DNA of 41,920 nucleotides from Alphaproteobacteria bacterium. GTDB taxonomy: Bacteria; Pseudomonadota; Alphaproteobacteria; Caulobacterales; Aquidulcibacteraceae. The number at the start of each line of letters is the position of its first letter. Within the stretch, counting starts at the first letter, position 1. Shown here piece after piece: positions 36,766-41,920 of this stretch. The position numbers and the translations under genes were made by a program. The notes beneath the pieces were generated by a model. That model ran no database searches. It saw nothing but the letters and a program-made list of their open reading frames with translations, and was not told the origin of the DNA. The stretch spans positions 1 to 41,920 of the forward strand of contig JAPLOL010000162.1 of assembly GCA_026400735.1 (NCBI GenBank). Reading direction: 5' to 3'.

Positions 36766-36908
36766 CACTTGCGCTCCAGCTTCTCGCGGGCCTCGCGGAG
36801 GACCTGATCTTGGTAGGCGCCGTTCCGCGCCGCACCCAGAATCGCCATCACCATCCCGAACACCGGGAACATCAGCCACCAGAAGTCGCGGAACAATTCC
36901 TCAGTCAT
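36765..36908 (-). CDS. 47-aa small membrane-associated protein, paralogue of the next gene's N-terminus
   Basis: A short gene: ATG at 36908 after a strong GGAGG (5-nt spacer), product starting MTEELFRDFWWLMFPVFGMV, then MAILGAARNGAYQDQV and a charged LREAREKLERK end. Residues 3-19 match residues 4-20 of the downstream protein (EELFRDFWWLMFP shared exactly). The TGA overlaps the next ATG. Hydrophobic, probably membrane-associated. It is the first gene of the ECF cassette, 88 bp after murG. Function unknown. Confidence 0.75.
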   Translation of the reverse strand: MTEELFRDFWWLMFPVFGMVMAILGAARNGAYQDQVLREAREKLERK

Positions 36909-36996
36909 CGAAGCCTCCAGCCAGCGCCAATTTTCAGCGCTTCTAGTCCTCTACCGCCGCTGCGGGCGGGCTTGGATGCAAGGCTTCTGGAGGATT

Positions 36997-38088
36997 TTAG
37001 AGCGCGGCCCGCTCGGCCAGGTCGGCCAGGGTTTTGGCGGCTTCTGGCTTGGCCGCCGCGCGGGCGGCGGCGGCGCGAACGGCGAGCCCGTGAGGATCGG
37101 CCAGCCGGCGCTCCAACAGGGCGGCGAGCGCGCCGGCGTTGAATTCGGCCTCGGTAAAGAGATCGGCGGCGCCGACGGCGGTGAGCCCTTCAGCGTTGGC
37201 AGTCTGGTGATCGTCGGCAGCGGCAGCGAACGGGATGAGGATCGCCGGTCGGCCAGCGACTTGAAGTTCGGTCACGGAAGATGCGCCGGCGCGCGAGATC
37301 ACGAGATGGGCCGCGCCCAGACGCTGACCCATGTCTTTGAAGAACGGCGCAACCTCAGCGCTGACGTTGGCGGTTTTGTATTTCGCGCGCGCGTCCTCGA
37401 CCTGCTCTTCGCGCACTTGGTGCACGATATCGAGCCGGGACCGCAGCGGCGGCGGCAATAGCGAGATCGCCGAGGGGATCACTTCGCCGAACACACGCGC
37501 GCCTTGGCTACCGCCGATAATGAGAATGTTAAGCCGCCCGCCAGCCGGCGCTTCGGGATACGGCCGCTCGCGCACAGCAAGTATCGGCAAACGCACTGGA
37601 TTGCCAACCACGTGCTTACGCGACGCCACTTCGCTCGGTAGACGATCTAGGCGCTCGAAGCCGCACGCAACTATCGACGCACTACTTGCCATCGACCGGT
37701 TCACACGGCCGAGCACTGAGTTCTGCTCGTGAATGAGAATCGGAACCTTGTGTGCGCGCGCCGCCATCAAAGCCGGGAATGAGGGATAGCCGCCAAAGCC
37801 CGCAACCAGTGCAGGCGGCATCGCTTTGAAGCGCGCCTTCGCTTCGTTGATGCCCTTCCAGATTTTGAACGCTGCGGGGATTGCCGTGATCGGGTTCATC
37901 GAGATCGATGCCGCAGAAACATCTTCGATGCGCTCTGCTGGAAAACCTTCTGCATAACGGCGCCCGCGCGCGTCGGTCATCAGCACCACGCGCCAATCGC
38001 GGCGGAACATCTCTTCAGCAAACGCCGCGGCGGGAAACAAATGCCCGCCGGTTCCACCTGCTGCAATGACGACGACTTTTTTGCTCAT
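36997..38088 (-). CDS. murG: Undecaprenyldiphospho-muramoylpentapeptide GlcNAc transferase
   Basis: A 363-aa GT28 glycosyltransferase that adds GlcNAc to lipid I to make lipid II on the cytoplasmic face. It has the N-terminal IAAGGTGGHLFPA (8-20), LVAGFGGYPSFPAL and HEQNSVLGRVNR, and the C-terminal donor-binding IIGGSQGARVF, SRAGASSVTEL and PFAAAADDHQTANA. Length normal. ftsW ends 3 nt upstream of its start, so the two are in one operon. Confidence 0.97.
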   Translation of the reverse strand: MSKKVVVIAAGGTGGHLFPAAAFAEEMFRRDWRVVLMTDARGRRYAEGFPAERIEDVSAASISMNPITAIPAAFKIWKGINEAKARFKAMPPALVAGFGGYPSFPALMAARAHKVPILIHEQNSVLGRVNRSMASSASIVACGFERLDRLPSEVASRKHVVGNPVRLPILAVRERPYPEAPAGGRLNILIIGGSQGARVFGEVIPSAISLLPPPLRSRLDIVHQVREEQVEDARAKYKTANVSAEVAPFFKDMGQRLGAAHLVISRAGASSVTELQVAGRPAILIPFAAAADDHQTANAEGLTAVGAADLFTEAEFNAGALAALLERRLADPHGLAVRAAAARAAAKPEAAKTLADLAERAAL

Positions 38089-38091
38089 GGT

Positions 38092-39234
38092 CTAATCGCG
38101 TCTGCGTCCCGGATAGAGATATGCGCCCGGCCGGTCACGGAGAAGGGAGAGACAACACCCGAAGGCCAGCGCCGAGCCGATCATCGAGGAACCACCAAAC
38201 GATATGAACGGAAGCGTCATGCCCTTCGCCGGAAGCAAACTCAAGTTCACCGCTATGTGGATAGAAGCTTGTGCGACGAGCAGCGTGATCAAGCCCGATG
38301 CCGCAAGTTGTTCGAACGGCTCATTTAATCGGCTCGCGCGAGAAAGGCCGCGGAACGCCAACGCGCCGAAGACGGCTATGAGGCCGATCGACGCGATCAG
38401 CCCGAACTCTTCTGCCGCAACGGCAAAAACAAAGTCCGCGTGCGCATCAGGTAACCGCGTTTTTATGACACCCTCACCAGGGCCCCGCCCGAACACACCG
38501 CCGGACGCGATGGCGTCAAGCGCGCGGCTGACTTGATAAGCTGCATCGCCTTCTGGATTGAGGAACGTGTTCACGCGTTCGCGTGCGTGCGGATAAAACG
38601 TGTAGATCGCCCATGCGCTCAGGACCGCTAGCACGCCGCCGCCGAGCACGTAGCGCAGTGCAACGCCGGAGAGGATCAGCAACGGCGCGAGGCACATGCC
38701 GAGCAATGCGGTTTGACCGATGTCTGGCTGAGACAACAGTACAGCCGCCGACGCGCCATAGAGCGCAATCGCAATCGCGCGCCCGGGAAAGCCCGGCTGC
38801 TTCATGCTCTCACCGAGCATCCACGCCCATACAACGATGAGCGCCGGTTTCAATATCTCCGACGGTTGCAGCGAGAAGAAGCCGATATCGAACCAACGCT
38901 GCGCGCCCTTGATCTCATTGCCGAAGATCGAAGCGAGCAAGGCCAATGGCAAGAAAATCGCAACGACGATGACGGCGGCGCGCCGGATTTGGCGCGGGTC
39001 CAATGCAGCAGCCGCCAGCATGGCGACAACGCCACAGGCAGCATACGCCGCCTGGCGGCCGGCAAAGTAGAACGCCTCGCCGATTTGAATGCGCGCCGTG
39101 GCGGCGGGGCTCGCCGACATCGAAAACAGAATGCCCAGCGCAAACAAGATTGCCGCGATGATTAGCAGTGGGCGGTCGTAGGTTCGCGCCCGCTCAACCG
39201 CCGCGCCGAAGCGCTCAGCGATGGCAGCGCTCAA
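38092..39234 (-). CDS. ftsW: Peptidoglycan glycosyltransferase FtsW
   Basis: A 380-aa SEDS-family polymerase of septal peptidoglycan with about ten transmembrane helices. SEDS landmarks: GAQRWFDIGFFSLQPSE, a large loop with GRGPGEGVIKTRLPDAHADF and VAAEEFG, and the C-terminal PAKGMTLPFISFGGSSM. The start is TTG at 39234, overlapping the murD stop as TTGA; GGAGG sits 6 nt upstream and no ATG is available before the first membrane helix. Followed 3 nt later by murG. Confidence 0.96.
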   Translation of the reverse strand: MSAAIAERFGAAVERARTYDRPLLIIAAILFALGILFSMSASPAATARIQIGEAFYFAGRQAAYAACGVVAMLAAAALDPRQIRRAAVIVVAIFLPLALLASIFGNEIKGAQRWFDIGFFSLQPSEILKPALIVVWAWMLGESMKQPGFPGRAIAIALYGASAAVLLSQPDIGQTALLGMCLAPLLILSGVALRYVLGGGVLAVLSAWAIYTFYPHARERVNTFLNPEGDAAYQVSRALDAIASGGVFGRGPGEGVIKTRLPDAHADFVFAVAAEEFGLIASIGLIAVFGALAFRGLSRASRLNEPFEQLAASGLITLLVAQASIHIAVNLSLLPAKGMTLPFISFGGSSMIGSALAFGCCLSLLRDRPGAYLYPGRRRD

Positions 39235-40658
39235 GCTGCGCCTCCGTTGCGCTTGCCGCTTGCGCCGTCATTCAGCGACGCGACGAACTTCTTGAACTGA
39301 TCGCCGCGATCTTCGTAGCTCTTGAACTGGTCGAACGACGCGCACGCAGGCGACAGCAGCACGACAGGGTGCGGCTCGCCTGACGCCTTAGCATCCGCGA
39401 ACGCCATCTTCACCGCGGCTTCGAGATTGCCCGACATCGCGACAGCAACCTTGCCGCGCAGCACATCGGAGAAGTCACCGGCGGACTGCCCGATGAGATA
39501 CGCCTTCGCCATGCGCGGGAAGAACGGTTCGAGGTCTTCGATGCCGCCCTCTTTCGCAACGCCGCCTGCGATCCAGTACACGCGCGGATACACCGCCAGC
39601 GCTTGCGCCGCCGCGTTGGCGTTGGTGGCCTTGCTATCGTTGATGAAGCGCACGCCATCGATCGTGCCCGCGCGCTCCAAGCGGTGCGGCAGACCAGCGA
39701 ACGTCGTCATGGCTTGCGCGATGACGCGGTGATCGACGCCGAGCGCACTCGTCGCCGCGAACGCCGCAGCGGCATTCTGCGCGTTATGCTTACCCTGCAG
39801 GGCCGGCGCGGCGGAAAGATCGGCCACAGCTTCCGCGCGACCGCCAAGGCTATCAATCACCTTACCGTTCAGTGCGCTGACGCCGCGCCCAAGCGCTTGG
39901 CCGGAAGAGATCGGCGCAACGTGTTGCACGGCGCCACGCGTGAGTTCGGTGCACGCCATGGCGCAATAACTGTCGTCCACACCAATGACGGCCCAATCGG
40001 CCGCGCCTTGGTTCAAGAAGATGCGCTTCTTGGCGGCAACGTAAGCGGCCATGTCGCCGTGACGATCGAGGTGATCCGGCGTCGTGTTGAGCCACACCGC
40101 CACATCGAGCCGAAGGCTCGACGTGAGGTCGAGTTGAAACGAACTGAGCTCGATGACGTAGTACGCGCCGGCGTGCAGCGGCGGCTGTTCGAGGATGGCG
40201 TCGCCAATGTTGCCACCGAGGCGAACGTCCTTGCCCGCCTCTTTCAGGATACGTGCGATCAGCGCCGAGGTCGTCGACTTGCCGTTTGTGCCGGTAATCC
40301 CGATCACCTTTGGCCGCTGTGCCGCCGGCAACGCGTTTACCGCGCGCGCGAAGAGTTCGATGTCGCTGACGATCGGCACGCCCGTCGCTTCGGCGAGTGT
40401 GACGACGCGGTGCGGCTCGGGAAACGTGATCGGCACGCCAGGCGAAAGCACTAGCGCCGCAAACGTACGCCAATCGCGGCTATTGATGTCGGATACGGGA
40501 ACGCCGGCGGCTTCGGCTTTCGCACGCGTGACGTCGTTGTCGTCCCATGCGTGCACGCGTGCGCCGCCAGCCGTGAGCGCACGCGCAGCTGCGAGACCCG
40601 TTCGCGCTAAGCCAAACACCGCAACGTCGCGGCCCTTAAATTCCGTGATCGGAATCAT
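39231..40658 (-). CDS. murD: UDP-N-acetylmuramoyl-L-alanine--D-glutamate ligase
   Basis: A 475-aa Mur ligase adding D-Glu. N-terminal UDP-binding domain (VAVFGLARTGLAAARAL), ATP P-loop GITGTNGKSTTSAL (120-133), the carbamylated Lys region and DHLDRHGDMAAYVAAK, and the C-terminal domain (FINDSKATNANAAAQAL, LLSPACASFDQFKSYEDRG). Length is slightly above E. coli MurD (438). It starts 64 bp downstream of mraY and overlaps ftsW at TTGA. Confidence 0.97.
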   Translation of the reverse strand: MIPITEFKGRDVAVFGLARTGLAAARALTAGGARVHAWDDNDVTRAKAEAAGVPVSDINSRDWRTFAALVLSPGVPITFPEPHRVVTLAEATGVPIVSDIELFARAVNALPAAQRPKVIGITGTNGKSTTSALIARILKEAGKDVRLGGNIGDAILEQPPLHAGAYYVIELSSFQLDLTSSLRLDVAVWLNTTPDHLDRHGDMAAYVAAKKRIFLNQGAADWAVIGVDDSYCAMACTELTRGAVQHVAPISSGQALGRGVSALNGKVIDSLGGRAEAVADLSAAPALQGKHNAQNAAAAFAATSALGVDHRVIAQAMTTFAGLPHRLERAGTIDGVRFINDSKATNANAAAQALAVYPRVYWIAGGVAKEGGIEDLEPFFPRMAKAYLIGQSAGDFSDVLRGKVAVAMSGNLEAAVKMAFADAKASGEPHPVVLLSPACASFDQFKSYEDRGDQFKKFVASLNDGASGKRNGGAA

Positions 40659-40722
40659 CCGATCGCCTCCAACCCTTCGTGAAGGAGCGGGTGTGCGCCG
40701 CTTCGCGCCGTTAACGCAACTC

Positions 40723-41868
40723 TTAACGCAGCTTCAGCGTGGCAAGGCCCGCGAGTGCGAAAATCACCGAGATAATCCAGAAGCGGATGACGATGGTCGG
40801 CTCCTGCCAACCCAGCTTTTCGAAGTGATGGTGGATCGGCGCCATCAGGAACAAGCGCTTGCCGGTACGCTTGAACACTGCGACTTGCAGCATCACCGAA
40901 AGCGTTTCGAGTACGAACAGACCGCCGACGATGGCGAGCACAATCTCGTGCTTGGTCGCAACAGCGATTGAGCCTAGTAGGCCGCCAAGTGCGAGTGAGC
41001 CGGTGTCTCCCATGAACACGCGTGCGGGCGGCGCATTGTACCAGAGAAAGCCGAGCGAAGCGCCAAGCAGCGCGCCAAGGATTGTCGCGAGTTCACCAAC
41101 ACCAGCGACGTGCGGAATACCAAGATAGCTTGAGTAATCGACGCGCCCGACGAGATAGCAGATGACGCCAAACGTACCCGCCGCGATCATAACTGGCACG
41201 ATGGCCAAGCCGTCGAGCCCGTCCGTGAGATTCACGGCATTGCCGAAACCGACGATCACGATCATTGCAAAAATCGCGTAGAGCCCAAGGATTTGAATGC
41301 CCCAGCCTTGGATGAAAGGCAGCGCGATCGCCGTCAGCGGCTCACCGGCCCAAAGCGCACCCCAGAAGCCCATTGCGTCGTGCGCCTGACCCGGCGTCGT
41401 CGCAACCCACTCCGCCGCCAACATCGCGATTGCAGCGACGCCCGCGATCGAGAATTCGAACAGCAAGCGCAGCTTTGCAGACAAACCGCCGTGATGCTGC
41501 TTCGTCACCTTCGCGAAATCGTCGACGAAACCAATCGCACCAAAACCAAGCGTGACGATCAGTACTGACCACACGTAGGGATTCTTCAGATCAGCCCAGA
41601 GCAACGACGAGATGCCCAGACTGATCAAAATAATGAGCCCGCCCATCGTCGGCGTGCCCTTCTTCGTCAGCAGGTGACCGGCCGGGCCGTCCTCACGGAT
41701 CGGCTGGCCCTTGCCTTGCTTCTTGCGTAACCACGCGATGAACGGCGCACCGATGGCGAACGCCAGAATCATCGCCGTGAACATCGCGCCACCGGTGCGG
41801 AACGTGATGTAGTTGAACAGGTTGAAGAACTGCGAGCTGTCGCTGTACTGCGTCAGAAGCTCAAGCAT
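40723..41868 (-). CDS. mraY: Phospho-N-acetylmuramoyl-pentapeptide transferase
   Basis: A 381-aa integral membrane enzyme with about ten helices that makes lipid I from UDP-MurNAc-pentapeptide and undecaprenyl phosphate. Catalytic aspartates are in IGFVDDFAK and [13 protein letters not shown]; the HHH motif is in [21 protein letters not shown] marks the first cytoplasmic loop. Start ATG 41868 follows GGGGA and overlaps the murF stop by 8 nt; a GTG four codons upstream is less likely. Confidence 0.97.
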   Translation of the reverse strand: MLELLTQYSDSSQFFNLFNYITFRTGGAMFTAMILAFAIGAPFIAWLRKKQGKGQPIREDGPAGHLLTKKGTPTMGGLIILISLGISSLLWADLKNPYVWSVLIVTLGFGAIGFVDDFAKVTKQHHGGLSAKLRLLFEFSIAGVAAIAMLAAEWVATTPGQAHDAMGFWGALWAGEPLTAIALPFIQGWGIQILGLYAIFAMIVIVGFGNAVNLTDGLDGLAIVPVMIAAGTFGVICYLVGRVDYSSYLGIPHVAGVGELATILGALLGASLGFLWYNAPPARVFMGDTGSLALGGLLGSIAVATKHEIVLAIVGGLFVLETLSVMLQVAVFKRTGKRLFLMAPIHHHFEKLGWQEPTIVIRFWIISVIFALAGLATLKLR

Positions 41869-41920
41869 TCTTATCCCCACTCAGCTGCTGCAGCGCAGCC
41901 ACGACACGGCTCATCTTCGA
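41861..41920 (-). CDS. murF: MurF, C-terminal end only
   Basis: The last 19 codons and stop of a gene running off the right edge: [19 protein letters not shown]. This fits the end of MurF (UDP-MurNAc-tripeptide--D-Ala-D-Ala ligase), where a KGS-like turn precedes a final helix, and murF is the usual neighbour directly upstream of mraY. It overlaps mraY by 8 nt. Identification rests mainly on position. Confidence 0.75.
   Translation of the reverse strand, partial: SKMSRVVAALQQLSGDKNA

Noticed and set aside
36954-36969. CCGCC/GGCGG hairpin after murG as an intrinsic terminator
   Set aside because: The stem is short and no T-run follows on the minus strand.
40711-40726. TTAA ... TTAA near the mraY stop as a second CtrA site
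   Set aside because: The spacing is 8 nt rather than 7, and one half overlaps the mraY stop codon.

Overview
The window looks like a high-GC alphaproteobacterial chromosome, probably Caulobacterales or Hyphomonadaceae. This rests on the division and cell-wall (dcw) gene order, a CtrA-type TTAA-N7-TTAA site upstream of ftsZ, and the fumC / DUF4169 / ribbon-helix-helix neighbourhood. Taxonomy is inferred from gene order and protein flavour only. I saw no tRNA, rRNA, CRISPR array, transposase, integrase or prophage gene.

Left part (1-15 kb). A partial P-loop kinase and a RusA-like nuclease face away from fumC. An AAA ATPase, DUF4169 and an RHH protein follow fumC. Next come two tandem minus-strand genes for membrane-anchored TIR proteins: TIR + one TM + a cysteine-bearing beta-sandwich-like domain, and TIR + DUF805. 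After a 60-aa membrane protein come a UvrD-type helicase, a SIMPL-domain secreted protein, prmA, and a secreted protein homologous to the C-terminal domain of the first TIR protein. An aminopeptidase P, an M20 peptidase relative with a degraded metal site, a multipass membrane protein and an NTF2-like protein follow.

Right part (15-42 kb). This is a long minus-strand dcw region, read from the right edge: murF (3' end), mraY, murD, ftsW, murG, murC, murB, ddlB, ftsQ, ftsA, ftsZ, lpxC, bamD, ligA. It is interrupted by accessory genes. An ECF sigma factor cassette with small membrane proteins lies between murG and murC. A HAD hydrolase and three plus-strand lipoproteins lie between murC and murB. 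A cystathionine beta-synthase / gamma-lyase pair and a plus-strand degenerate TIR-like membrane protein lie between murB and ddlB. A lipoprotein lies between ftsA and ftsZ, and plus-strand TPR and secreted-protein genes lie between ftsZ and lpxC. recN, which often sits between bamD and ligA in related bacteria, is missing here.

How the genes work together. The dcw genes make lipid-linked peptidoglycan precursor (MurF, MraY, MurD, MurG, MurC, MurB, Ddl) and build the divisome (FtsW, FtsQ, FtsA, FtsZ). LpxC and BamD serve the outer membrane. The accessory genes are enriched for membrane, lipoprotein and secreted products, several in tandem pairs. Most notable is a dispersed set of TIR-related and matching envelope-domain genes. 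Packing is tight: all eight convergent gene pairs end within 10 nt of each other, and six overlap by exactly 4 nt at a shared YTAR stop sequence.
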